The notes beneath the pieces are model-generated. The model was not told where the DNA came from and ran no database searches. It was given only the letters and a program-made list of their open reading frames with translations. A stretch of 64,000 bases of DNA from Littorina saxatilis (Eukaryota > Mollusca > Gastropoda > Littorinimorpha > Littorinidae): the NCBI RefSeq assembly GCF_037325665.1, contig NC_090255.1, positions 1,785,021-1,849,020 of the forward strand, read 5' to 3'. The position numbers were made by a program, and so were the translations under genes. This document shows, one piece after another, positions 47,600-59,024 of this stretch. Every line of letters begins with the position of its first letter. Position 1 is the first letter of the stretch.

Positions 47600-48290
47600 T
47601 ATATTCTATGAAATTCAGTACAGGACAACGGATCGACCCACAATCTTTCATAAAGATTGGTGAAGAAATGCCATTTAACTGTTTTTAACTGCCGACATGT
47701 AGGGGTTTTTTCTTGACATGTGGGTCATGAGATTCAGTTTTAAAGTACAACGGACATGTTCACAAAATTTCACAAAGATCGGTAAGGAAATGGAATGTAA
47801 CGGTTTTTAACTGCCAAAATTATGTTTTTCTTCTGGAAAAGTATGGAGTGAAAATCAGTTGGGGACAACGAACCTACCCACAAAATTTCATAAATATCGA
47901 TGAAGAATTGAGATTTAACGGTTTTTAACTGCCAAAAATAAGGTTTTTTGTCTGGAAAAGTATGTCTTAAAATTCAGTTTGGGACAACGGACCCACCCAC
48001 TAAATGTCATAAAGATAGGTGAAGAATTGAAATTTAACGTTTTTTAACTGCCAAAATTATGTCTTTCTTCTGGAAAAGTATAGAGTGAAAATCAGTTGGG
48101 GACAACGAACCTACCCACAAAATTTCATAAATATCGGTGAAGAATTGAAATTTAACGGTTTTTAACTGCCAAAATTATGTTTTTCTTCTGGAAAAGTATG
48201 GAGTGAAAATAAGTTGGGGACAACAAACCTACCTTTAAAATTTCATAAGAATCAGTGAAGAAATAGGATTTAACGATTTTTTAACGGCCT
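47600..48290 (+). repeat. About 120-bp tandem repeat, six diverged copies
   Basis: Each unit reads roughly CAGTTTGGGACAACGGACCC, ACAAAATTTCATAAAGATCG, GTGAAGAATTGAAATTTAAC, GGTTTTTAACTGCCAAAATT, ATGTTTTTCTTCTGGAAAAG. Copies differ by 10-20%. The AAATTTCATAAAGATCGG wording resembles the 3' regions of dispersed elements elsewhere in the window (38990, 58865), so the array may have begun from such an end. Confidence 0.85.
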
Positions 48291-48315
48291 TTAAATCATT
48301 GGTGATGTCATCATA

Positions 48316-48404
48316 ACCCAGTCGTTGTAGTTGTCGTCGTAGTTGTTGGTGTTGTTGTTGTCATGTTCGTTGTCGTGATTGTTGTTGTTCTCGTGTTGTT
48401 GTTT

Positions 48405-48444
<40 letters not shown>

Positions 48445-48516
48445 CGTCGTCGTCGTCGATGTCATTTGTTGTTGTTGTTGTTATCGTCGTCGTCGTCGTC
48501 ATCGTCGTCGTTGTCA
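48316..48516. repeat. (TTG)n/(GTC)n trinucleotide repeat
   Basis: Pure TTG runs flanked by GTC runs over 200 bp. Poly-Cys and poly-Thr/Asn frames here are artefacts. Confidence 0.95.
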
Positions 48517-49189
48517 GAGGTTATTTCTAAAGATTTCATTGATAGTCTTTGTTCTCGTCACCAAGACTTGCTAAGAACAAGCTTGGAACAGCAAGAGTTC
48601 CAAGAACAAGATTAGAACAACTCATTACATCATTACCAGTACGTCATTTGTATTTAGAACACACTTTAGAAAAAAACTCTTCAGCTACAAACCAGTCACC
48701 CTCACATGTCGGAGGTGTTTGTCTAAACCACTTACTGAAATGTTTTGAGGTTTAATGACCATACACATGTTGAACCGGTGAGTGTCTTCCGCTGCTTAAT
48801 TCGCAAATAACTATTTTATTAAAGTCCGCTTGAAACGCTCAAAGATGAAATTCCATGTTAAAAAGTGACAAAGGTTTCACATTTTCCCGTTGTAACAGCT
48901 TCCGATGATATTATATGAAAATTCTGATCCTCTGAGAGGATTCCCCGAAACAAAATCAGTTTGTACGCCTAATTTTAATAGAATTGTCCAAACAGTGTCG
49001 CTAATATTGTGCTAAAAGATGAATTCTAGAACAATGTTCACAGACAGACACCACTTGGCAAAAAAATTTTCAGTGCTGGGAGATGAAAAAAAAAACTACC
49101 TCGCTACGCGCGGGCTTCGCCCGCGCTCCGCTTGGATTAAAGTATTATTGATACGAAAAAAACTTGCATAACTGATTATACACTCGGCC

Positions 49190-49675
49190 GGGTCACTGAC
49201 GTTTCCTTTCTTTGGACCTTAGACTGTGCACGGTGTGTATCACATCACTGACGTTTCCTTTCTTTGGACCTTAGACTGTGTATCACATCACTGACGTTTC
49301 CTTTCTTTGGACCTTAGACTGTGTGTGTATCACATCACTGACGTTTCCTTTCTTTGGACCTTAGACTGTGTGTGTATCACATCACTGACGTTTCCTTTCT
49401 TTGGACCTTAGACTGTGTGTGTATCACATCACTGACGTTTCCTTTCTTTGGACCTTAGACTGTGTGTGTATCACATCACTGACGTTTCCTTTCTTTGGAC
49501 ATTAGACTGTGTGTGTATCACATCACTGACGTTTCCTTTCTTTGGACCTTAGACTGTGTGTGTATCACATCACTGACGTTTCCTTTCTTTGGACCTTAGA
49601 CTGTGTGTGTATCACATCACTGACGTTTCCTTTCTTTGGACCTCAGACTGTGTGTATATCACATCACTGGTCACA
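49190..49675 (+). repeat. 47-bp minisatellite, about ten copies
   Basis: Unit TGACGTTTCCTTTCTTTGGA + CCTTAGACTGTGTGTGTATC + ACATCAC; the second and last copies have shorter TG blocks. Confidence 0.93.
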
Positions 49676-50567
49676 GTTGCACTTGAAGCAGATAGTTGAT
49701 ATTGCCATGTTCACACAGTATAAGTTCTACGTGTAAAGAGTATGAGCGAACACACACATAGTAGAAATTGAACGCACACAAGTTGAAACGAATGCATAAT
49801 AAGAATGAATGAACCCACAAAGATTGGAAAAAGTTTATAAGTGAACACACCAAGAGTATAAGTAAACATACACAAAGTATAATGTGTGTCTGTGTCTGTG
49901 TCTGTGTGTGTGTGTGTGTTCCAGAGAGAGAGAGAGGCGTTGCAAACACTCAGTCCAGGACTATTGTTGAAAACACTGAATAAGTACAAATGCCGTTTTA
50001 TTCACAAACATAATTATCAAAGTTACAAAAATTAATCATAATGAGTGAAATACCTGGAATGTTCAAAATGAGTTAACGGTTGTGGTCACTGAACATACGC
50101 CAGGCCGGATTGTCGATCCTGCGTTATGAGCAAAGCGGACACACTTTTGATTTAGGCCCAAAATAATATTAATATTAAAATCATCAACATCAGAATCTGC
50201 AAATAATGTATAAAATATGCTTTCCGCATATTGCATACGAATGGAAATATTTACTCTATGATAATAATAATAATGAGGATACTTTGGCGCGAATCCTAAA
50301 ACAGTTCTAAACATAAATAAATAAATTATTCTGCACACAATTCAAAATTAAATAATAATAAAATCAAAATATACTTTTACACTTTTCAAAGTTTTAACCC
50401 ACATTATACCAAGTCAAATAATTATACACATCGAAATAAATTCATACACTTTAAGTTAACAAAGTTTTCAATACACATACGTAGCACACAAGTAAAAATA
50501 TTCAGTTGACATGAATTTCTCAACCACTATCGCTGAAAACACACAAACACACACTTTGACCCATGAA

Positions 50568-50599
<32 letters not shown>

Positions 50600-50736
50600 A
50601 CAACCATGAAATACAGACACTCAGACACACACATACACACACCACCACCACCACGACCACCAGAGGAAATGTATGAGCACATACATATGACAAATGTTGC
50701 ATAGTTTGCTTGAAAGCAATGAAGAGTAAACGTATT
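49676..50736. other. AT-rich gene-free stretch
   Basis: No gene or recognisable element; short CA and CACCAC repeats at 50570-50655. Confidence 0.5.
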
Positions 50737-53700
50737 TGTAATATGATTGCCTACACTACGAGATTCCGACACAGCCCTGGGAAGTCTTGGGTGTAGACTT
50801 CTTTGCAGTGGACAACACCCAACACATCCTCGTCGCTGATTATTACAGCAAGTTCTTCGTCTGCAGGAAACTCCCAAACGACTACACCTGCAAGACCACC
50901 ATCGCAGTGATGAAGCAGATATTTGCCGAGCACGGAATTCCCAAAACGCTCAAATCGGACAACGGGCCCCAGTTTTCGGCAAAAGCATTTCAAGAGTTCG
51001 CCAAGGAGTGGTGTTTTGACCATGTCACTTCTTCCCCCATCTACCCCAAGTCAAATGGCTTCATTGAGAGACAGGTGCAGACAGTAAAGCAAGCTCTCAT
51101 CAAGGCAAAACAGGACGGCAGTGACCCTGACCTTACCCTATTGTGCCTTCGCACAACTCCAGTTTCCCCCAAAATTCCTAGTCCCTCAGAGCTGATCACC
51201 GGAAGAAAACCTCGTGGAAATCTTCCTACTCGACACACCGGAAACCCAACCGACGACCTCATTCGCGAAAGACTACAGCACCGCCAAGACAACCAGAAGT
51301 CATACCACGACACCAAGGCTAAGGACTTGCCACAACTGACCCCAGGCCAGCACGTCAGATTCTAAGACCAACCTTCAAGCAAATGGAAGGAAGCGGTGGT
51401 CAAAGAGAAATGTCAGGAACCAAGGTCATACCTGATAGAAACACCAACCGGAAGAATAATGAGAAGAAACAGAGTCAACATCAGAAACTCGCCACAGCAA
51501 CAATTAACTGAAAACACAGACTCGCCGGTTGCTGATAAAACTCCGACTCCAGTCAACACTTCAGTCAACACTTCAGTCAACACCCCAGTCAGAGCCCCAG
51601 TAAATAACACAGCATCTCCAACCGTCAACACCCCAGCTGCACCCTCACCAGCAGCAGCACCAGAGCCATCTGCTGTGTTCACTCGTAGTGGTAGAAAGAT
51701 CAACCAACCTGTTAGATATAAAGAATAAACCCATGGCCTGTGCACAAGTAGACAGCATGTGTAGCTATAGGCTGTTCTATTTGTCTAGTATCTGCCAAAG
51801 TATGAGCAGTTGTGTTTAAAGTTGGTAGAAGCATTAGTATGCTTTTAGTTGTGAAATTCATGGCCTGTTATAGGTGAACAGCATGTGTATGTAGGCTGTC
51901 ACACCTGTATGTAGGACCGTGTAGCAGGTTACACATTATAGTGCATAGCAGCTGGATATTCCATATCTCTTTGTTATCTGACCACAGCGGAACAATCAGA
52001 CCCCACCTCGAGTACGGCTCCACAGCGTGGTCAACCTCAGCCAAGACAAACCTGCAGACCCTTGACCGTGTGCAAAACCAGGCCCTCCGACTCATCACTG
52101 GTGCAATGAAATCCACGCCCATCAAGGAAATGGAGAAGCTTACCACCATCCAACCCCTCTGTCAGAGAAGAGAAGCCAAGACTATGGTACAGGCCGAGAA
52201 GCTCAAGTGCCTACCCGACCACCCCATGAAGCACAGACTGAGCAACCTCACCAAGAACCGGCTTAAACGGAGCAGTTTTGTACACGAGAGCAAGAGACTT
52301 TCTCGACAGTACAGGGAAGTCCTTCCACAGAACACTCTACCTCTGACTCAAGAAGAAGAGGAAACCCCCAAGGCAACAGAGAAACCAGGCATCCAGATCT
52401 GCACAAGTGTTCCACATGTTACCTCAGGAGAAGATCAGAATGACACAGCTCGACAGGCACTCACCTTAGCCCTGATCGACGAACAGTACCCAAAAGAGGC
52501 GTGGATCCATGTATACACCGATGGATCAGCAACTAACGCCGTGCTCAATGGAGGTGCAGGCATTCTCATCCAGTTCCCTGGGGGACATACAGCTACATCC
52601 AGCGTTGCCACTGGCAAACACTGCACAAACTATAAAGCAGAAGCAGAAGCTCTCATGCAGGCCGCCTCCTTCGTTCAGGACTCCGCAGACCCTTGCTACC
52701 AAGTTGTCTTCCTCTCAGACGCCCTTTCAGTCCTTCAGGCCCTAGAGAACGACAAACTCCCACAGCTGGCCAAAGCATTACAGATGGTCAGACAAACCAG
52801 AAGAGTTGTCCTCCAGTGGATACCAGCACACTGTGGGATACCAGGAAATGAAAGGGCAGATGAGCTGGCAAAAGAAGGAGCCGTGGAAGACCAACCTGAA
52901 AACAGTGTCAGCTCTAGTGAGCAGAAGACAATCATCAAGGCATTGATGAGGCCAAGGACAAACAGAGATGACTACCACACAATGTCCAGAGAGCAGCAAG
53001 TCAACCTCATCAGGCTGCGTACTGGCCACAACAGGCTCAATGCTCACATGAACCGAAAGTTCAAGCTGGCGCCATCACCAACCTGTGCCTGCGGTCAAGA
53101 GGACCAAACAGCGGAACACATCTTACAGCGATGTCCCTTACTAGATGAGGAACGAAAAGAAGTGTGGCCGTCACCAACTCCCTTGCAGACCAAACTATAC
53201 GGCAGTCGACAGGAGTTGGAGAAAACGACAACATTTATCACCAGTGCTGGACTGATTGTGTAACCTCTGCGAACGCCAAGAAGAAGAAGAAGATCTGACC
53301 ACAGCCAGCTGAACAATCCAAAGACAGTTCCAGAAGATGTCATCATATGTGCCAAAGACAATTTTAGTCAAATCGTGTTTCCAGCATTTTTACCTGAAGC
53401 AACTATGTAATGTTAATAATACAAACTTGTAACATGAACACTCCAAAGCTGAAAACAGACTCAGAAATGTTCAACAATATTGTGTGCTCTTGATGTATGA
53501 ACATTGAAATAGGAAAGACATTTGTTTGAAACAATCCAGCATAACTCCCTGTATGGAATTTTTATCTTGGAAAGGGAGATGTAATATGATTGCCTACACT
53601 ACGATCGAGTATACGAAACCATAACATAAGTAAACCTAAATGTCGCATAGCTCTGTATCGTATAATGCACGCGCATGCGCTATGCCTTCCTACGCTTGCG

Positions 53701-53763
53701 GCTTCCTGAATAAACCACTGAAAACATGAACAACATGTTTTGCCTTTGTGTCAACAAATAACA
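50737..53763 (+). mobile_element. Fossil Ty3/gypsy LTR retrotransposon remnant, split by a LINE
   Basis: An integrase core lies at about 50775-51362: VDFFAVDNTQHILVADYYSK, SDNGPQFSAKAFQEF, NGFIERQVQTVKQAL, the D-D-E order of retroviral-type integrases. A Thr/Pro-rich segment ending in a gypsy-like NQPVRYKE follows at 51396-51728. The same LTR-start wording, TGTAATATGATTGCCTACAC, stands at 50737 and at 53580, the latter opening a probable 3' LTR (53580-about 53763) with an AATAAA-like ACCACTGAAAACATG region. Gag, protease and reverse transcriptase are not recognised. It is broken, with several breaks including the LINE insertion at 51988-53292, and is older than that LINE. Confidence 0.8.
51988..53292 (+). 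mobile_element. 5'-truncated LINE with RNase H domain, 12-bp target duplication
   Basis: ATCTGACCACAG stands at 51976-51987 and 53293-53304. From the first base inside, the frame reads the end of a reverse transcriptase (IRPHLEYGSTAWSTSAKTNL, VQNQALRLITGAM). A linker follows, then a full RNase H: YTDGSATNAVLNGGAG, NYKAEAEALMQA, FLSDALSVLQAL and IPAHCGIPGNERADELAKEG, with the D-E-D-D residues present. After it comes a zinc-knuckle-like CACGQEDQTAEHILQRCPLL. The frame stays open about 420 codons to TAA at 53261-53263, then GCGAACGCCAAGAAGAAGAA. RNase H downstream of RT places it in an I/Jockey-group LINE. The open frame and perfect duplication mark a young insertion. The N-terminal part, including endonuclease and RT catalytic core, is absent. 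Confidence 0.9.
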
Positions 53764-53984
53764 TTATAGTATTGATTTTCAGTTAAGTCTTAACAGAAGT
53801 GAAAGATGGAGCATGTCTGATGGGAGACGGGGGGGGGGGGGGGGGGGGGGGGGAATTCCAGATCACGGCAGCAAAGAATGAGAAAGAGCGACAGCCTCGG
53901 GTCTTGCATTTGTATGTTGGAATAGTGAGAGTGAGGGGATAATCAGAGGAGCGTATGCCAAACGAGTTAAATGCCCGATGACAG

Positions 53985-54244
53985 TTTGTTTGTTTGCTTA
54001 ACGCCCAGTCCGCCACGAAGAGTGATATCAGGGCGGCAGTGCTGCTTTGACAGTTAACGTGCGCCACACACAAGACAGAAGTCGCAGCACAGGCTTCATG
54101 TCTCACCCAGTCACATTATTCTGACACCGGATCAACCAGTCCCAGCACTAACCCCCATAATGCCAGACGCCAGGCGGAGCAGCGACTAGATTGCCAATTT
54201 TAAAGTCTTATGTATGACCCGGCCGGGGTTCGAACCCACGACCT
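53985..54244 (-). mobile_element. tRNA-derived SINE (family D), 11-bp target duplication
   Basis: CCCGATGACAG flanks both ends (53974-53984 and 54245-54255). On the minus strand it starts AGGTCGTGGGTTCGAACCCC with a perfect B box (GGTTCGAACCC); the A-box half is missing, so it is 5'-truncated. The 3' end reads GCCCTGATATCACTCTTCGT, GGACTGGGCGTTAAGCAAAC and an (AAAC)n tail. Confidence 0.88.
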
Positions 54245-54434
54245 CCCGATGACAGTGCTGCTGCAGTAGGAGGACGAGGTCTGGTCCGACTGTCAGTGAG
54301 CGAGTTTTAGCGTCAACTAAGGTGACTCGAGTCGAACCGGAGGTCGCAAAAACTCGGTCCGGTACGACTGGAGTGACGTCACCGGTTAACCAACTTTCAA
54401 CCTTGCTTCCTGCGTAGGGTCTCTCCAGTTCCAA

Positions 54435-54452
54435 GATGGCTGCCAAGGCGAG
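54435..54452 (+). other. Possible first exon (M-A-A-K-A-R) or YY1 site
   Basis: CCAAGATGGCTGCCAAGGCG is followed by the donor-like AG|GTGAGAAA. AAGATGGCTGCC is also a strong YY1 motif, and a reverse one (GCCATCTTG) lies at 54839. It could be the promoter and start of an unseen + strand gene; no following exon was found before the minus-strand gene at 55269. Confidence 0.25.
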
Positions 54453-55268
54453 GTGAGAAACTTCTGCAAATATTTTTTGACAAAGTTACGGATTGTGAGA
54501 AGACATTTGTTGTAAATCACTTAGCCTTTCAAAAATTAAGGATACTGGGTTGGATACTGTCTTGGTTTTAATGCATTTTATTTTAGCAGTGATGTTTATT
54601 TTGGGAAGAAATGAGGTCAACAGGAGTTTGGGTGCGATTTCGGCTCAAATGTACTTTAGCGCCCTGAACTTTTATCCGGCTGTTTTGCGCTCGATTTTCA
54701 CGCTCACTTCTTCATTGACGTTCGAATCGATAGTTCGATGTTTTGGCATTACATTCACATCAACAATAAAACAGTACTGCTTGTTCATCATCGTCGTCCA
54801 TCAACTCTCCACAACAGTAAATCCGTAACGCGCTTGTCGCCATCTTGTTGCAAGGGACGCGACTGGACACAACCCAACAGCGTTTCCGCGAAGAAAAAAA
54901 CCAGACATGCGCAGTGACCCTACCGTAGCTCAACCCTGTTCCTCGCGAAAACTCGCTCAACGTGACCAACGCCAGTCCATCAAACCGGTCTCTGTTCCAT
55001 CTCTCCAGGTCGACCGGAACCGGCCAGCCAGGACATACAAGTCTCGGTGAAGAATGGCCAAGTTCAGTTCCGTTTCCGTCTTTTAACCAGATAAATGGAA
55101 TATATTTCTTAGTATAATCGCTTTCGTCAACTTGCTTATAAATCTTAAATTCCTCAAGCATCGATCTTTACTAACGGAGGAAAATAAAACAAATGTGAAC
55201 CGCCTGCCTTGCTCATAGCGTATCAACACTTTACGTCCCAAATAGTCACTAGACAGAAATATCAAATA

Positions 55269-57446
55269 TCAATAGTCAGTCGTCCTCCTTCTCTTGGGTC
55301 GTTGATCACGTGTGTAAGTTGTTTCATCGGTTGAAACATCGTTGTCGTCCGACTGAGTGGTTTGGTCGGCCACACTCACCCCTAATTCGTTTACATTATG
55401 AATATTGTTGTCGTCATGAATTTCTTCGCCCGTGCCAGCCGGCGTCCTGTCCGCACGCAAAGGAATTATGCCTGTGGTGGCATGCATTCCACCAGTATTC
55501 TCTGTAGAGTTGCCTTGAGGTGTTTGTTGTCTGTCGTCAGTCACTGGCAGTGTAGAGTTGCCTTGAGGTGTTTGTTGTCTGTCGTCAGTCACTGGCAGTG
55601 TAGAGTTGCCTTGAGGTGTTTGTTGTCTGTCGTCAGTCACTGGCAGTGTAGAGTTGCCTTGAGATGTTTGTTGTCTGTCGTCAGTCATTGGCACTGTAGA
55701 GTTGCCTTGAGGTGTTTGTTGTCTGTCGTCAGTCACTGGCAGTGTAGAGTTGCCTTGAGGTGTTTGTTGTCTGTCGTCAGTCACTGGCAGTGTAGAGTTG
55801 CCTTGAGGTGTTTGTTGTCTGTCGTCAGTCACTGGCAGTGTAGAGTTGCCTTGAGGTGTTTGTTGTCTGTCGTCAGTCACTGGCAGTGTAGAGTTGCCTT
55901 GAGGTGTTTGTTGTCTGTCGTCAGTCACTGGCAGTGTAGAGTTGCCTTGAGGTGTTTGTTGTCTGTCGTCAGTCACTGGCAGTGTAGAGTTGCCTTGAGG
56001 TGTTTGTTGTCTGTCGTCAGTCACTGGCAGTGTAGAGTTGCCTTGAGGTGTTTGTTGTCTGTCGTCAGTCACTGGCAGTGTAGAGTTGCCTTGAGGTGTT
56101 TGATGTCTGACATCAGTCACTGGTATTGGAGAGTAACCTTGGGATGTTTGATGTCTGACATCAGTCACTGGTATTGGAGAGTAACCTTGGGATGTTTGAT
56201 GTCTGACATCAGTCACTGGTATTGGAGAGTAACCTTGGGATGTTTGATGTCTGACATCAGTCACTGGTATTGGAGAGTAACCTTGGGATGTTTGATGTCT
56301 GACATCAGTCACTGGTATTGGAGAGTAACCTTGGGATGTTTGATGTCTGACATCAGTCACTGGTATTGGAGAGTAACCTTGGGATGTTTGATGTCTGACA
56401 TCAGTCATGGAAGCGTTGTCTCTGAGACGTCGGAGTTTCCAGAAGACGAAACAACAAACTAACACAACAATAATCAGCAGGAAAGATACGATCCCAAGAC
56501 CCACGGAGAGTCCTACTACAAGACCGGTGCTAACACAATTGCAATCACTATCTTCTGGAGTTGCCATGTGACTTTTGGATTCTCTGTTGCAATCATTGCC
56601 GGACACTTGGCACGAATACCTCCAGAGTGGGGAACTGAGCGTGTCCTTCTTCACGACCAGTCGGACTTTACTCAGTCCTGTAGTGTCTGGACCGGACTTG
56701 GTGACCAAAAGTGTTCCGTGGTTTTCATACTGCACGGGTTTGTCTTTGACTGTCCTGAAAAGAATGTATGAAGCTTCATTGTCCAACGGCTGTCCTTCTT
56801 TGTCCACAAAGGTCCGCTCCACGCTTACCTCCCCTGATCCAGAGCTCTGCATGAGCCTGTCATTCCACGTGATGTTAACTTCGTCAGCTCTGATGCTTTT
56901 CACTGCCAGAGTGCCGTTCACCTGCGTTAGAGAACTCGCAACGAATTGTTCATCCACAAGAGTTGTGTAGATAGCACGACTGTTCTTGCCCGTACTCTTT
57001 GCCTCGCAGGAATAATACCCGTAGTACTGCGGCCCGGACAATGCCATCAGCACACGTATCTCTCTGCAGCTGTCACATCCCTCGCCGGACTCTGGAAGCT
57101 GCACACTCGTGGCGGTGAAAATGTCTGCATTTCTGAAGCGTCCGTACGTCGCCGGCTTCGTGTTTCTGGACGTCAAGTTCGCTACCACTTCCGGTTTGTC
57201 GTTAAGGTATCTGCCTTGGTAGAGAATCTGTAATTCTGCAAAGGGAATTTCCCACCCTTCCATCCACGCAGTGTGGTAAGGCACACGACACTCGATGCTG
57301 AGGACGTCGATGTCTTTTCGCTCCAGTCGAGGCTGTGTGGAGGGTGGTAGTGTTGAGCCCTGTGCTGTCAGGACAATTACCACCAACAGCAGAAGCGTCT
57401 TCGCTGCTCCTCGCAGAAGACTGTGCATTGCCGTGTGGGGGTCCAT
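55269..57446 (-). CDS. Type I membrane protein, Ig-like ectodomain, 19 cytoplasmic 16-residue repeats
   Basis: One open frame of 725 codons. The ATG at 57446 directly follows GTTGTTCCAG, a good acceptor, so an upstream untranslated exon is likely; another in-frame ATG at 57458 lies within that acceptor tract. Residues 1-30 are a signal peptide (LLLLVVIVLTAQG). An Ig-like domain runs about 40-165, with Cys53 and YYGYYSCEA (Cys147) in the Y-x-C position plus an extra CDSC pair. A second domain (about 170-290) ends WRYSCQVSGNDC. The membrane helix is 307-336 (LVVGLSVGLGIVSFLLIIVV), then WKLRRLRD. The tail (348-648) has six TDVRHQTSQGYSPIPV units, one hybrid and twelve TDDRQQTPQGNSTLPV-type units. 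It ends with a 77-residue acidic part and PKRRR. Surface receptor or adhesion role is inferred from architecture; no orthologue recognised. Absence of introns across two Ig-like domains is unusual. Confidence 0.8.
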   Translation of the reverse strand: MDPHTAMHSLLRGAAKTLLLLVVIVLTAQGSTLPPSTQPRLERKDIDVLSIECRVPYHTAWMEGWEIPFAELQILYQGRYLNDKPEVVANLTSRNTKPATYGRFRNADIFTATSVQLPESGEGCDSCREIRVLMALSGPQYYGYYSCEAKSTGKNSRAIYTTLVDEQFVASSLTQVNGTLAVKSIRADEVNITWNDRLMQSSGSGEVSVERTFVDKEGQPLDNEASYILFRTVKDKPVQYENHGTLLVTKSGPDTTGLSKVRLVVKKDTLSSPLWRYSCQVSGNDCNRESKSHMATPEDSDCNCVSTGLVVGLSVGLGIVSFLLIIVVLVCCFVFWKLRRLRDNASMTDVRHQTSQGYSPIPVTDVRHQTSQGYSPIPVTDVRHQTSQGYSPIPVTDVRHQTSQGYSPIPVTDVRHQTSQGYSPIPVTDVRHQTSQGYSPIPVTDVRHQTPQGNSTLPVTDDRQQTPQGNSTLPVTDDRQQTPQGNSTLPVTDDRQQTPQGNSTLPVTDDRQQTPQGNSTLPVTDDRQQTPQGNSTLPVTDDRQQTPQGNSTLPVTDDRQQTPQGNSTLPVTDDRQQTPQGNSTVPMTDDRQQTSQGNSTLPVTDDRQQTPQGNSTLPVTDDRQQTPQGNSTLPVTDDRQQTPQGNSTENTGGMHATTGIIPLRADRTPAGTGEEIHDDNNIHNVNELGVSVADQTTQSDDNDVSTDETTYTRDQRPKRRRTTDY
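55501..56412 (-). repeat. 48-bp in-frame coding repeat, 19 units in two blocks
   Basis: The proximal block of six units is nearly identical base for base, as is the distal block of twelve, with one hybrid unit at the join (about 56077-56125). Block homogeneity points to recent unequal exchange within each block. The opposite strand is also open across the array, giving a mirror frame of 16-residue repeats that I treat as a shadow. Confidence 0.95.
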
Positions 57447-57459
57447 CTGGAACAACAAA

Positions 57460-58125
57460 GCGTCTTGTGCATGAGAAACGACAAGGAAACAACAAGGCGG
57501 TGGGTGGTGAAGAGCGAATTTTGAACAAACTGATGATCCACACTCTAAATTGTATCATTTCTAAACATAATTAGGGGCGGACATGCAGTGGACCAAAGAG
57601 TAACCATCTCAGTTCAGAGCAAATAACGACGCCGAAGAGCACTCATGGCAAAACAGATAATTCGCCACAGTTACCCTCTCTTGGTAACTTGTGCCTTGCT
57701 GGGCCAGCAGGGGATGCATTAACTACAAACCTGTTATTATTTTTTTTCTAACTGACTTGCATAGTTTGTACAAAAATGCAACCCACAAAAATGCTAATAT
57801 TAACTTGTTGGCCGAATTACTTCATATTTGGTACAATCACTGTATCACTGTAATGATAAGGTCATGTTTTGTTCGCATTTGTTTTACTTTAAATGGGGTA
57901 TTTAAACAGTGCAAGGAAATGGATTCATTCTTGGTATTGAAGCAGAGTTGTTCAATCACCAGTAGGCCTACAATACTGCTAGTGTACAATAACACACACG
58001 ACGGTACTGAGCGGCAGATATATAACCGCTATATGTCTGCTTTACATAGTACATAAACCTACACTGAGCCAATGCTTGGGAGGAGTGGCCCTTTTTAGTC
58101 GAGAACAGTTTAAAAACCAGTCAAT
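57460..58125. other. Gene-free stretch upstream of the Ig-like gene
   Basis: It should hold the 5' UTR exon and promoter of the minus-strand gene. No motif stands out enough to call. Confidence 0.4.
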
Positions 58126-58912
58126 GTTAAAACATTTAGTCATAACTTGACTAAAAACAAGTCGCGTAAGGCGAAAATACAATATTTAGTCAAGTAGCTG
58201 TCGAACTCACAGAATGAAACTGAACGCAATGCAATTTTTCAGCAAGACCGTATACTCATAGCATCGTCAGTCCACCGTTCAGGCAGTGAAATTGACAAGA
58301 AGAGCGGTTTAGTAGTTGCGCTGAGAAGGATAGCACGCTTTTCTATACCTCTCTTCGTTTTAACTTTCTGAGCGTGTTTTTAATCCAAACATATCATATC
58401 TATATGTTTTTGGAATCAGGAACCGACAAGGAATAAGATGAAAGTGTTTTTAAATTGATTTCCACAATTTAATTTTGATAATAATTTTTATATTTTTAAT
58501 TTTCAGAGCTTGTTTTTAATTCAAATATAACATATTTATATGTTTTTGGAATCAGAAAATAATGGAGAATAAGATAAACGTAAATTTGGATCGTTTTATA
58601 ATTTTTTATTTTTTTTTACAATTTTCAGATTTTTAATGACCAAAGTCATTAATTAATTTTTAAGCCATCACGCTGAAATGCAATACCGAAGTCCGGGCTT
58701 CGTCGAACATTACTTGACCAAAATTTCAACCAATTTGGTTGAAAAATGAGAGCGTGACAGTGCCGCCTCAACTTTCACGAAAAGCCGGATATGACGTCAT
58801 CAAAGACATTTATCGAAAAAAGGAGAAAAACGTTCGGGGATATCAATCCCAGGAACTCTCATGTAAAATTTCATAAAGATCGGCCCAGTAGTTTGGTCTG
58901 AATCGCTCTACA

Positions 58913-58965
<53 letters not shown>

Positions 58966-59024
58966 CACGACCCTCGTTTCGATTCCCCCTCGATGTTAAA
59001 ACATTTAGTCATAACTTGATTAAA
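58126..59024 (-). repeat. Dispersed repeat G, second copy, uninterrupted
   Basis: Read on the minus strand it repeats the order of 38853-40206 without the SINE: palindromic end, CATCGAGGGGGAATCGAAAC, (TG)n(CGTG)n microsatellite at 58913-58962, GAGCGATTCAGACCAAACTA, CTTGACTAAATATTGTATTT, CGCCTTACGCGACTTGT. It provides the empty site for SINE C. Confidence 0.88.

Noticed and set aside
54186-54446. Minus-strand 86-codon frame starting MAAILELERPYAG
   Set aside because: It runs straight into SINE D and is explained by a YY1-like GCCATCTTGG element and the SINE head.
55398-56462. 354-codon + strand frame of CRVALRCLLSVVSHWQ repeats
   Set aside because: It is the antisense of the receptor's coding repeat. 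The minus-strand reading has signal peptide, Ig-like Cys pattern and membrane helix; the plus reading has none.
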